From NCBI GenBank assembly GCA_022453515.1, contig JAJNNY010000050.1:124001-188000 (forward strand): a stretch of 64,000 nt of DNA. The letters run 5' to 3'. The translations under genes and the position numbers were made by a program. The stretch is from Astrocystis sublimbata. Its lineage: Eukaryota; Ascomycota; Sordariomycetes; Xylariales; Xylariaceae. Below are positions 1 to 10,729 of this stretch, in pieces (the first letter of the stretch is position 1; every line of letters begins with the position of its first letter). Below the pieces are notes generated by a model. The model made no database searches, was not told the origin of the DNA, and was given only the letters and a program-made list of their open reading frames with translations.

Positions 1-1
1 T

Positions 2-544
2 TTAGATACAAAAAAAGTAATTTTTTTATTAGATATAAAAAAAAACGAAAAAACTCCCTTTATTAAGCCCGAACTATACCCCCTAGCTTAGACTTCTAGA
101 ATACTTACTACCTCCCTTAAAGCCTTAGAACAGTTAATTTTTATTAAAAACAATATCCAAAGGTATTAAGGGAGCTTATTAATACCGATTTTAAAGTTAA
201 TTAACTTAATTACAAAAGCTATATATACTATAATACATAAGAACGCCCTCCTACGCCGAAAAAACAAAGAACTTCGCGAGACTAACTACGTACTTAATAA
301 ATATCGCAGGTAAAAAAACAAGCGATTAGTACGTGGAGGACCTCTTACTATAGAGGATTCTCAAGTTCTGCGGGAATTGAAAGGCGATAATAATATTGAA
401 TCGGTAGTAGAAAGTGAAAGTAGTCGTCTAGCAAAAAGGGCGCGGACGGGTCAAAAGCGGTATAGCATCTGCGGCGGCAAGGGACATAATGCGCGAACAT
501 ATCAAGTAGAAATAGAAACCTCTAAAAAAGACGATTCCGATTGA
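2..544 (+). mobile_element. Decayed C-terminal part of a pogo/Fot1-like DDE transposase
   Basis: Frame 2 reads as one protein interrupted by three in-frame stops (near 95, 168 and 309) and ends at a natural stop at 542-544. The readable stretches match the tail of fungal pogo/Fot1-like transposases: a basic segment after a helical region, then GGPLTIEDSQVLRELK, then a zinc-knuckle-like CSICGGKGHNARTY in which the last cysteine position is tyrosine. The DDE catalytic core would lie to the left of the window. The very high A+T content and the stops suggest decay by repeat-induced point mutation, which is an inference. It is not a working gene. Confidence 0.7.
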
Positions 545-909
545 TTTGAACTGTTTTAATTATATTATTATTGTATTTTTAATAATAGCGCAAAGTACTT
601 GCTAAAAAGTGCGAAGACTACTTGGGTGCGAAGACTACTTATGGATGACGTTATGTTTATTTAAAAAGTTTCAGTGCACTTATATAAGGAGACACCAACA
701 CGGCTTGGCATAACATCCATGCATGCTCTCCCTGTTGTGTTCCGGTGGCTATACTATTGACATACTAGTTGGGACTTTTGGTATTGAATTGTCACGAGTA
801 CTCGATATGTCACTTCCTAATTTAACAGCTATTACTTTTTTCCAATATTTTTCTAATAGAGATACATCATTTCTCCTACGTCGCGTTTGATGACGTAACT
901 GCGTTCGTG
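545..909. other. Intergenic, upstream of isochorismatase gene
   Basis: No coding sequence is visible. The stretch joins the transposase relic to the hydrolase gene and contains the direct repeat GTGCGAAGACTACTT (near 620 and 637). It probably includes the promoter of the downstream gene, but no specific element can be supported. Confidence 0.5.
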
Positions 910-1899
910 ATGGAAACAGCCTCCACCTTCACGATGAACACTACTAGTTTCGCTTCCGAGAATCCTACACCCCGGACGATGGTTGTTGGATCAGGCGAAA
1001 ACACTTGGATCTGGTCTACTGATGGCTGCTGGGATTTGACGCATGCTCCAAACCCAAGCGGCGAGCCACTCAATAGCGGCATCCGACTTGACTGCGAACT
1101 CGTCGATGTTATCATCGACCCTACCAAGACAGCTCTCGTAATAATCGATATGCAGAACATCGGCCTGAAAAAAGCACTCAACCCACCGTCCGCGCCCCCT
1201 ATGTATGAAGCGCAAGACGCAATCCTCAATTGTGCCATTCCAGCTTCACGCAAGCTGGGACTCCAGGTTATTTGGCTTAACTGGGGTCTCACCGAGGAGG
1301 ACCTTGCCAACATGCCCCCAGCCGAAGTTCGTGTGTTTGCATTTGACGCCAATACGACCAAGGTCGACTATGGGCTTGGAGAGCGCCAGGGCGACCCTTG
1401 TGACCCAGCAAATTTCCTCAAGTGTGGCGAAACTCCCAATCTGGGTCGCATGCCAGGGACACAGCTGGGTGAGGTTGTAGTGGAAGATGGCACACGCGTT
1501 GATGCTGGCCGAGCTATGATGAGAGGACAGTGGAACACTGCTTTGCACGGGTCTCTGGCGGATGCATACGAAGAAGGTCGGAGCGTTCCGCGCCCAGACG
1601 TCTGGATTCACAAGAACCGCAATTCAGGCCTCTGGCAAGAGACGTCTGCGTTCGGTGAGTATCTCAGGAAGGAAGGGATTCGCACTCTCCTGTTTTCGGG
1701 TGTCAACACCGACCAATGCGTCGGGGCAACGCTGCAAGATGCTCATGCGCAGGGATTCGACACCATCATGTTGAAGGACGGATGTGCAACGGATAGTCCA
1801 CCGTATGCGAAAGCCAGCTACGAGTTCAACTGCGCGCGGGCCTGGGGCTTCCTGACTAGTTGCAAAGCCCTCGCGAAAGCGGCGGGTGTGCAGTATTAG
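910..1899 (+). CDS. Isochorismatase-family cysteine hydrolase
   Basis: Single-exon gene of 329 residues, starting at the ATG at 910 (an in-frame GTG just before it is not expected to be used in a fungus). The isochorismatase-like fold is clear: the catalytic Asp in ALVIIDMQNIG (about residues 78-88), a Lys in WIHKNRNSGLW (about 226-236) and the nucleophile Cys in GVNTDQCVGATLQDA (about 262-276). Family members hydrolyse isochorismate, nicotinamide, N-carbamoyl compounds or ureas. The substrate cannot be read from the sequence. The N-terminal 70 residues before the domain are longer than in the bacterial enzymes and common in fungal paralogues. Probably cytosolic: no signal peptide is visible. 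Neighbours give no pathway hint. Confidence 0.88.
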   Translation: METASTFTMNTTSFASENPTPRTMVVGSGENTWIWSTDGCWDLTHAPNPSGEPLNSGIRLDCELVDVIIDPTKTALVIIDMQNIGLKKALNPPSAPPMYEAQDAILNCAIPASRKLGLQVIWLNWGLTEEDLANMPPAEVRVFAFDANTTKVDYGLGERQGDPCDPANFLKCGETPNLGRMPGTQLGEVVVEDGTRVDAGRAMMRGQWNTALHGSLADAYEEGRSVPRPDVWIHKNRNSGLWQETSAFGEYLRKEGIRTLLFSGVNTDQCVGATLQDAHAQGFDTIMLKDGCATDSPPYAKASYEFNCARAWGFLTSCKALAKAAGVQY

Positions 1900-2246
1900 A
1901 CTATTTATTGGCAATATACAGCGCGTTCAAGTCTGACCTGTCCTCCCCTCTCTTGGCGCGACCTCCTCAGTGAGAAAGTGCGTAAGTGCTCCATTTGTCT
2001 TCCATGCTACGTGCCAGAATAATCTGATATTATGTGTGGGTGAGAGCAGGTCTCGCATATCACAGTGCCATGCTACTAAGCATCCGATATTGAACGCAAA
2101 TGTCTTGACGACTATCAGAAATTCGTTGTGCAGACTCTTCTCGAGTATTGCAAATGCATTCGCATTAATATGAATAATATCTTGGTGTTTCACCACGGGG
2201 TGATGAGAGTGAACAGGTCAGTCCGAGTCTATGTAGTCCAACAAAT
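1900..2246. other. Intergenic between convergent genes
   Basis: The space between the 3' ends of the hydrolase gene (plus) and the zincin-like gene (minus). Presumably 3' UTRs. No other feature seen. Confidence 0.5.
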
Positions 2247-5200
2247 TCAAGGATCATCATCTAAATCTTCTATAGTTCCATCGGCATTGATCTTTGCCTC
2301 AGTCGGGTTATACGACGGAATCTCGAAAAACCAGTCCGAAGACCATTTGCTCCTACAAGCGGTGTCGGTCTTGTACGCATCGGTGATCCTCTGGCGGTCG
2401 GCGTTGAGGGCATCCTTGGCCAATATGATGTTCGTGATGAAGCTGCTGTGCGCGATACCGTCGTTGTTGACGAACAGATACATGATGTCGTCGATGAGGT
2501 CCAGGCAATCTTCTTGCGTGTAGTAATCCAACAAGCCCTTGCCATTTATATGATCCCAAACCCTGGCAGGAAATTCCACTTGCCGCTCTGACTTCATGCT
2601 CCGAACAGCGAAATACAACGGGGTTTCGTAGCCCGCTGCCGCGGCCTCCCGGCTGGGCGTCAGCTCCATCGACCGGCCCCCGGGGTTTTCCGCCCCGCGG
2701 AAAAGCCCAACGGTCATGGCAGGTATGGATGCCAGCATTAGAAGCCCTATATGTTGGCCTTGGTTAGGTAATTACAGACAGAAAATACGGCAGTCAAGCG
2801 CGGTTAGGAACACCACAGCGGGATCGCTTCCAATCCTTATCTTTGGCTAGGAACTGAGGGCAGGAGGTTTGGTCGCACTCACCGACGCAGTGCCAGGCCC
2901 AGAGCGTCCTTTTCCGTCCGTTTATGGGCATGAGGTTCAAGTACAACTGCGGGTTGTTATTTTCCCATTTCACCACGTTTGCGAGCTTCTTCGCTATTTT
3001 GGTGCATGTGAGGAGATCCCTTCTGTCGAATGCGACCTTAAAATCGTAACAGTTCTGTCGCGATGCTGAATACCGCCACTGTCCCAGACCGCCGTGGTTA
3101 GTTTCAAGAAAAAGAAAAAGAAAACAAAAAAACCAAGAAGACCATGTTTTCTGTCGAGCTCACGTACCGGGCTTCCGTCCCACTAGCGCCACTAGAATTA
3201 GCATGCTGGATCACTCTCCAATGTTGAATTAATACATCGCATGTCACATACCTCACTCAAAGCGTCATCATACCATCCCCGACGGTACTCGATGTATAGA
3301 CGGGTTTTGCTGTTCCAATCACTCAACACTTTGCTATCCTCGTCGTACCAAGCTGCCTGCGCCGGCGTGGTCTTGACTATATCTGGCCGGGGGTCTTTGT
3401 TGCGGCCCTCTGCGACGAACATGGCGTTGCGGTGGAAGAAGTTGACCGACTTCGCCGTGGAAGGGTCGTCCCAGAAGGCTCTGGTCAGCATCTTCGACGC
3501 CCAGGTCGTGGGGACGTGCTCTAGTCTACGCATGGAATCTGGTTGGAAGCCCGTGAAGGTCGGGGCCGGCTTGTCCGCATGCGTACAGTTCGTGTACGGG
3601 AAACGCGTTATGACCATGCGCAAGGGGGGCGCAGGTTCGCCGGCTAAATTGGTGAAGGAGTTAGTTAGAGCCCGATGAAGACTGTGAGAAGGCGGTCGGG
3701 CAGGCGGCGAAGCTTTTGTTATACGACTCACGAGTGATATGCATGGCGCCTCCGAAGAACTCTTGCTCCATGTAGTGCCCAGCCTCGGGAACACCGTTGG
3801 CGTTGTAATACTGTACCAGACTATTAGCTATGCATGATTGTGTTGTCTTGTCCATGGTAGATTCCATTACGTACGGGCTCTTTGAAATAGAGTTCCTTTT
3901 TGGCGGGATCGAGGCGGTTGCCACGATACGCACTGTCGTCTAGAGAGCGAGCTTTTAAAATCGCATGCATGAGTTCATGTATAATCTGGATAGCCATAGA
4001 TCAGTAGTGAATGTGGACGAATGGGGTGATATTAAGAGTGAGGATATTTACTGTTCCTGCTGCCTGGACCGCTGACATGCAGGTTTCCCCTAACGTGGTG
4101 TCCGTTCTCAATACTAATAGGACAATGTCAGAGATGAAGCTCGTGTATGATATATCAAGTTGTTGAATAAAACATTTTAGAGCGAGATTGAAAAATAAGC
4201 CGGGATCAACAGAGCTTGTTCGAGGACAAGAGTAGAACAGGCGAAGAATCCTTACAATTATGTAATATAACCGTGTTTACGTTAATGTGTATGGTGTAAT
4301 GCAGAGGCTCTTTCCTGTAGACCAGATGAACGGTTGAGCCTAGTATATCGTCACCTCCATCTCCAATTCCCCACGTCAAGCGCTTTAAAAGTCCAATGAG
4401 TCGTTCCCTCCATTGCGCAGGAGTTCTTCTTCTAACTGGAACGTTTGGATATTAGTCTCATGCCATAACCTTTCTTGCTACCGCGCTCCTTCCCTTCCCT
4501 CCAAATCTCGCAACGGGGCGCTCTGATAACAACATAACTATTATTACTTACAGGAACCCGAACGGAAACTATGATTTCGCTTTTCGGCAATCTGCCGTTC
4601 TACTTCATAGCCGAGAAGCACGGTATCGAGCGGGTCAGACGGGTCGCCAAATATGTCTTTGAACTTTTCCCAATAGTCTATGCGGCCCCAGATGATCGTC
4701 TCCAGCTGCGATTTGTGAGCGCGCGAAAGCTTCTAGCTAATAAATCGCTACCTAAATAACAGCACTGCAATAACAGAGCCGAAGCAAGTATGTTGACATG
4801 TTACTCACTGCCATGGTGACTTTAGCGCTTGTGCCATAAAATTACTTGGGCAATTAATCTTGCGACGGGTTTTCTACGCACCACCTTCATTTTTATCCTC
4901 AATCAATGCATTCAGCATCCTGTTCGCCAGTTCAAGACTGAGTTTGAGTGGCGCCCACACGGTGTCGTCATCCACGCTCCATTCTCTCACAGGGTGGTCA
5001 TGGTCGTAGGCCTCGGGGACTTCTATCCAGTCGTACCATCTCGACTTCTGCAAGAAGGGAAGCCACGTCGTCTCGTCGACCTCGATCATTCCGCGCTTGA
5101 AAATCTCGAGATTTTCAATCTCCGCCGACGTCACCGACCTTTGAGAATCGCTCGAACCGAAAGATGAATCTTGGGCGTTGTTGGGAGAGCCGCGAGTTGG

Positions 5201-5560
5201 CAGGCGATACTCGACCTTGTCCGTCGGGTTGTGGCCGCTGGACACGTAGCCGGCGGGCGCTTCGGGGCAGACGACCCAGCGGTTCAATGCGGCTGCTTCC
5301 CATGTTGTCACGCGATTGACCCAACGTTGGCTGAACTCGCTCAGGAACCCGAAGTCCAATTCATCGTAGCTTAGAGGGGGTTCGGGGTTAGCCAGGTCTG
5401 GGTCTCGGTCGTAGTACTTGGGATCGTTTATTGTTGGGATTCTCGGTTTGAATTCAGAATGTTTCTTGTTATTCTCAACGATGGTAATAGCATTCTGATA
5501 AGGCCATCGTACTGCCCATGGTGACGAAGGCCATAACCTCAATGGTAGATCGTCGGCCAT
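2247..5560 (-). CDS. Zincin-like fungal protein with HELMH motif, 12 exons
   Basis: I reconstruct one gene from exons 5560-4882, 4819-4809, 4732-4552, 4435-4355, 4314-4281, 4214-4052, 3985-3875, 3810-3732, 3643-3252, 3182-3168, 3078-2883 and 2746-2247. Phases match throughout and the sum is 2442 nt (813 residues). Exon 7 carries IIHELMHAIL (about residues 384-393), an HExxH zinc-metallopeptidase signature. Exon 8 carries EAGHYMEQEFFGG (about 429-441), whose glutamates could give the third zinc ligand as in gluzincin-like folds. The N-terminal 230 residues are polar and of no recognised domain. The C-terminal part is helical with no known motif. No signal peptide or membrane segment is seen. 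Similar HExxH proteins of unknown role occur across Ascomycota. The small exons (11, 15 and 34 nt) and a 40-nt intron are the least certain parts; the presence of a single multi-exon gene is firmer than its exact joins. Confidence 0.68.
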
Positions 5561-6032
5561 GGTGCCGTCTCAATGTATTGTGATCTAATTACGTAGATCA
5601 GTGCCTCTTCTAACGTACTTGGAGGCATTTGCGCGGACGTAGATATTACTCTCGCTTCAATAGTGCTATAAACGCATTGTCCGATTGTCTTCTTTGATTA
5701 GAACTATTATAGTCCTTGGTGATTTTATTGAAAAGATCGCCCGGATGCGTAAGTCAACAAAGACTCAAAGGAAGGTATTTATCTTAAATAAGCAACATGC
5801 TTTACACTATACACCATATACGATATTAGAAAATCGCCCACAATAATTGCTTAGTCTCTGTAAAGTCGCGATGATAGTGGCCGAGTGCGCCACTGCGTCC
5901 TGTTGAGGACTTGTAGGGGCACATGCTGACGTTATATTACCTAGCATCATCATGTTCATCAATATGTATACGATCGGCTTCATATCAAGTGCTCTTGCAC
6001 CAGAGTAAAGGAAGATAGCAGTGGCCTAGTAG
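5561..6032. other. Intergenic, upstream of zincin-like gene
   Basis: A+T-rich non-coding DNA next to the start of the minus-strand zincin-like gene, presumably its promoter. No gene or specific site is supported. Confidence 0.45.
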
Positions 6033-6250
6033 TGAAGTAGAAATATAGGGGTTAGGTATCAATTCTATTGATTCCCAGGCCCTCCTATACAATGGGAGGC
6101 GCCCAGTCCTTATATACACAGATCTAGTACCCCAAATAGCCCCTACAGGAGAGCCCCTAGGTCATAGTAATGCCCTTGCTACGGAGCTCCTAGGTTATAA
6201 TGATGCCCTTGCTACCGTGATACCTGACACTGCATCTCTTTGTTACTTCA
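6033..6250. mobile_element. Candidate solo LTR with internal 33-bp tandem repeat
   Basis: The 218-bp segment begins TGAAGTAG and ends TTACTTCA, so it has TG...CA ends within a short inverted repeat (AGTGAAGTA / TACTTCACT). It contains a TATA-like CCTTATATACACAG near 6110 and two adjacent copies of a 32-bp unit at 6151-6182 and 6184-6215 that differ at about five positions. This is the general build of a retrotransposon LTR. No internal retroelement genes are present and no clear target-site duplication is visible, so the call is tentative. Confidence 0.35.
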
Positions 6251-6452
6251 CTTTGGCTGTAACAATCATATCAGTTCATTAAATCAACTTTTTGAGATTT
6301 ATGTAGCGATGAATGTTTCGCTATTCGGGCACTTGTCTGCGTCCTTGTCGGACACATCGTTGACAGAAATATTTATATCTCGAATGGTACCCTGACTCTA
6401 AGCTATGTAATTATCGGCTCGTTTGATCTTAGCACTTAGTATATACTGCTCG

Positions 6453-7748
6453 TTAATGACTTCCATTTTGCCTTTTATCCTTCTCCATCGCATGAGGGCC
6501 ACGGCCATGTTGAGACCTGACCTCCCATTCCCGCACCACTGTGATGTTGTTTCTCTCCGGCGTCGTGTCTCGATTACTCGCGTCATGCGTAATGGCAACG
6601 CCGACTTCATCCTCGAGTCGCTCGAAACGGTAATAATAGGGTTCGTCTTTGCCCCGAGAATCCTGACTGGGCTGAACTGTCGATGTCCCCTTATGATCAG
6701 TGCCGCTGCAAGAGGAGCCCTTGCCAAATAGCGCGATCAAGGCGGCTTTTATAGTCGGGAGACAAGCGTTGATCACACCCAGGGTGTTTTCGAGAATGGA
6801 ATAGATGGAGATACCGACTCCTGTGGAAGTCGGGTCATCCAAGTCCCAGGCTTGGACGGAGAAGATTCTGAGAAGCGACAAGATGCAAATCCTAGATGCA
6901 TGTTAGTGCCAGTTTCAAGGCAGCGACCAGCAGCCGAACAACTCATGATATACGTACAGGGCTCCCAGACCAAACATTGCCATGATAGAGAGGCGTCTTC
7001 CCAGAGGCAACTGCAAGCCGTACAACTGGGGTACTGGCAGTGCTACGACGAAAGCATCAATGACCAGATTGATCACTCCAGCAGCAGTATAAGCCAGCTT
7101 TTGATCAGCGCATGACCCGTTGGGTATGGTCTTGTCCCAGTTGAACTGAAACGGCTGGCACAGCAGAAGTGATTCCAAGAAGGTGCTGATGAAAAAGGCC
7201 AGAGTCACAGCCATCGCAGCATAACAGGTGCGGGAGAACCATTGTATTGGGAGTATCGAGGTGTAAAGCGACAGGATCGACAACTTCGTACATGTATTTG
7301 AAGCTGCCCATAGTATCTCTCCGGCGATGGAAGCCTAGATTGAACGCTCGATGAATTAGCAGTGGCAGATGCAATAGTGGCACCACCTATCTATCATGCA
7401 TTCGTTGACTGACTTTAGCGTAGTATGTGACTGTCCATGGTCGCGTAGCTAGAAGGTCCTGGGTGCGAATTCCTATAATTCCCAGGAAGGACTCTGATTG
7501 CCATCATACATTAACAATGCGGTCGGCATCCTAGGGTTTGGTCTCTTACCAGCGATGAGGATGCCGACAAGCCCGATCGCAAATATCATAGCTAGAATGA
7601 CCATGTAGTCATTGAAGCCCAGCGACATCCTCAGTAGTCTTCGCGACCATATCCGCAGACCCAGCGCCAAAATGGCTAGGGGGGTGCTGACCAAGGCCGT
7701 CACAGCGACCTGCGTGCCTTGATATGTGGCACCCATTTTCGATGTCAT
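6453..7748 (-). CDS. PTH11-like integral membrane protein (fungal rhodopsin-type domain)
   Basis: Four exons: 7748-7550, 7472-7414, 7334-6958 and 6891-6453. Phases agree (1, 0, 2) and the total of 1074 nt gives 357 residues. Hydrophobic segments include VAVTALVSTPLAILALGLRI, DYMVILAMIFAIGLVGILIA, a KLSILSLYTSILP helix, AAMAVTLAFFISTFLESLLL, the helix ending ALPVPQLYGL and ISIYSILENTLGVINACLP. This arrangement, with the conserved KLSIL and CQP/NGSC elements, is that of the PTH11-related family of seven-helix proteins; some members act as G-protein-coupled receptors for surface or nutrient cues. A CFEM domain is absent. The C-terminal tail of about 100 residues is polar and charged, facing the cytosol by analogy. 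Ligand unknown. Start chosen because helix 1 follows directly. Confidence 0.82.
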
Positions 7749-8718
7749 TCATGTGAGTAAATGATTGAGCTTTGAGCATGCGGATAAGACCAACAACAAG
7801 TAGTAACAATGTTTATTCTGACATCCACGAAGCCGGGTCTGAATGGGAATCAACAGGCAGCCCCTTGCCCACGCTTGTTAGCCTACTCGGGCCCGTAGCC
7901 GATTCACCCCCTCAGCAAGTGAGTCCCGGGCCCGCTGGCACGCGTGGCACGGGGGCTGGTATTTGTATGGCATTGCATCCGTGCCGCAACCGTGCCGCAA
8001 TTATGGGGATCTTGGCAGCGAACCCTAGTTGTTTAGTGGACTCTGTCACTTGCATACAGGGGCATGAACTCGTCATGCTGGTGTAATTACAGAGCAGTAT
8101 TTACTATTTTCAGAATACTTTTGGAGATAGACGAGACAGATGGGGCACACGTGAATGACAGGATGACAGGGTCATAGATACGGTTTGTGGCCTCGAATCT
8201 TGGATTCCTACACATACAAAAGTACAAAAATGGGTCCTGGCACCGGATTGCGAGAAGGGAGTAAGTTCTCGGTTGCGCTCGAATCAGCATGCGGGATTTT
8301 GTATGGACGCCATGACAGGCGAGACACGGACTCTGGCATCTGGCATGTCTGGCTGGGGTAGGCGACTCAGACGACTTCGTGCAACGCGACGTACCGCACC
8401 AACATGCATTGGTGAAAGAGGGGAAATTGAATTCCATCTCTACCAAAGACCACAACCAACCTACTTAATTCTATAATACTACTACTAGCGATCGAAACAG
8501 CTGATCAATCATAGCCGTAAAGCATTTTATCCTTTTTAATCGAGTGAAAAAGAACAGAGAAAGCGCGCGTGTACCTGGCGCAAATACACAAAGGCTATAG
8601 TATCACGTGTCCCGAATAAAGCCACATTTCTGACGCGTCGTCCTCCCCGCCATCTCGCTCAGCTTACTACTATATCGGTAAAAAAGCGCATTATCGGATC
8701 TGAGATCAGATCAACAAC
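7749..8718. other. Intergenic between divergent membrane-protein and GMC genes
   Basis: About 1 kb separating two divergently transcribed genes, so it should hold both promoters. Short open frames here lack family resemblance and look like chance. A GC-rich patch near 7920-8000 repeats GTGCCGCAA twice. No specific regulatory site can be supported. Confidence 0.5.
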
Positions 8719-10729
8719 ATGAGCACTGAATCCTTCGACTTCATCATTGCGGGGGGCGGAACCGCCGGGCTTGTCCTCGCGACACGGCTCTCGGAAGATG
8801 CGGGCCAAAGCGTGCTCGTGCTCGAGGCCGGGGGTGATCACAGTGAGGACCCGCGGGTCAAGACCCCGGCCTTCTATACGGCCTTCTTTGGCACGGAGGC
8901 AGACTGGTGTTTCCAGACCTCCCCTCAGGTACGGAATAGCCTATAGTCAGTCCCCAGGCACGCGGTGAAAGGATTTATTGAACCCCTTGTCGCTGGCACC
9001 TGTATACACATTGGCAGGTCAGGGGTGTCAGTTTTCTTTGCATCTACGTGCCAGGCTTCTGGATTTGAGAGAAAAGGAATAGATAGACTAAGTCTTGCCA
9101 TTTGCACAGGGAAACCTCGACGGCAGAAAAGTGACTATCAACCAAGGCAAGGCCCTGGGAGGCTCCAGTGCCATCAACGCGCACATATGGGCGCCTCCGA
9201 CCAAGGAAATACTCGATGCCTGGGCCGAGCTGGGGAACCCCGGGTGGGACTGGGAGATCATGGCGCCGTACTATGCCAAAGCTTTCACGCTCCCACAAAC
9301 GCCGGAGGAGTTTCGGAAGGTGCTCGGCGTCGATGGCGAGAAGCCCCACGACGGCAGCACCAACGGTCCGTTGAAACTATCGTACCCCGGTGTTCGCACC
9401 CACCCGGTGCGCGAAGCCTGGGCCGAAACGTTTAAGCAGAAGGGATACTCGATGAAGAACGACGGCCCCTGGGGCCAGGCTTCGATCGGCGCTTTCAGCT
9501 CTCTCGCTAGTGTCGACCCCGTGACGAGAGAGCGCAACCACGCGGGTAAGTCATACTACGGCCTCGCGCGCGACAGGCAGAACCTGCGCGTCATCACACA
9601 CGCCTACGCGAACAAGATCCTGTTCGCAGAAAACGAGCCTAACCCTCGCGCCATCGGGGTGGAATACAGCATCAACGGCGAAGCGCACATCGCGCACGCG
9701 CGCAAAGAGGTCATCGTCTCCATGGGCTCGCTGCAATCGCCGAAACTCCTCGAGCACTCCGGCATCGGCGCCGCGGGCAATCTGAAGGGACGCAATTTTG
9801 ACATCCCGCTCATCAAGGAGCTTCCCGGTGTCGGCGAGAACCTCCAGGACCATCTCGTCTGCGACATGGGTTTTGCGGCCGTCGACGAGCTAGAGACGCT
9901 CGACGGGCTCGTGAGGCAGGAGCCTGCGGCGCTGCAAGAGGCCATGATGGACTTCGTGCAGCGCCAGGACGGGCTGCTCACCTCGGGCGGGATCAAGACG
10001 TACGCCTTCTTGCCGGTTATCGAGTTTCTTCAAGGTGAGGGCCGAGAGAAACTTCTGAAACTGCTTGATAAGTATCGCCCGGCGGAGAAGGACAACGACA
10101 ACGACTCATCGGCTAGGGGGCTTCAGAAGAAGAAATACTTCGAAATCCTGGAAAAGACGCTCCTCGACCCCAGGCGACCTACGGGCGCCTTCCTGACCGC
10201 CATCGGCCAGAACCCGACCATCGCGCGGCAGCCGGGCAAGTACCTGACGCTCGCGGCGATCCTGGCGCAGCCGCTGTCGCGCGGCAGCGTGCACATCTTC
10301 GACGACGTCAAGAGCGGGTCGCCGAGCATCGACCCCAACTACCTGGCGCACGCGCTCGACCGCGAAGTCTTCGCGCAGCACGTCAAGTACATCGAGGCCA
10401 TCGCGAGCTCGGCGCCGCTGAGTGGCCTGCTCAAGCAGCCGTTGTCGCATAACCCCGAAGCTGCGAAGTTCAACGACCTCGATGATGCGCTGCGCTATGT
10501 GCGCTCACGGTCCATATCCATGTGGCACCCTGTGGGCACCTGCTCGATGCTGCCGGAGGGACTGTGTGGCGTGGTGGATAGTAGGCTGAGGGTATATGGT
10601 GTGAGGAATCTGCGCGTTGTGGACGCGAGTGTGGTGCCGCTGCTGCCGCCGGGGAACTTGCAGTCGACGGTCTACGCTGTTGCAGAGAGGGCGGCGGATC
10701 TGATTAAGAAGGACCATGGGATGAGTTGA
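8719..10729 (+). CDS. GMC-family FAD-dependent oxidoreductase
   Basis: Two exons, 8719-8928 and 9110-10729, with a 181-nt phase-0 intron. The product is 609 residues, the normal GMC length. Seen: the FAD-binding Rossmann motif DFIIAGGGTAGLVLATRLSE (residues 7-26), LVLEAGG, the GMC signature region GKALGGSSAINAHIW, the second signature GSLQSPKLLEHSGIG, and the C-terminal HPVGTCSM with the catalytic His followed by PPGNLQSTVYAVAERAADLI, where Asn fills the second active-site position. GMC enzymes oxidise alcohols, sugars or aryl alcohols with FAD. No N-terminal signal peptide is seen, which argues against a secreted glucose or aryl-alcohol oxidase and for an intracellular choline- or alcohol-dehydrogenase-like enzyme. 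The substrate is not determined. Confidence 0.92.

Noticed and set aside
7288..7386. Apparent frameshift in the PTH11-like gene between GSFKYMYE and KLSILSLY
   Set aside because: A different splice choice (exon 7472-7414 ending in YYAK, then TAG acceptor in phase 0) gives a continuous family-like protein, so no mutation is needed.
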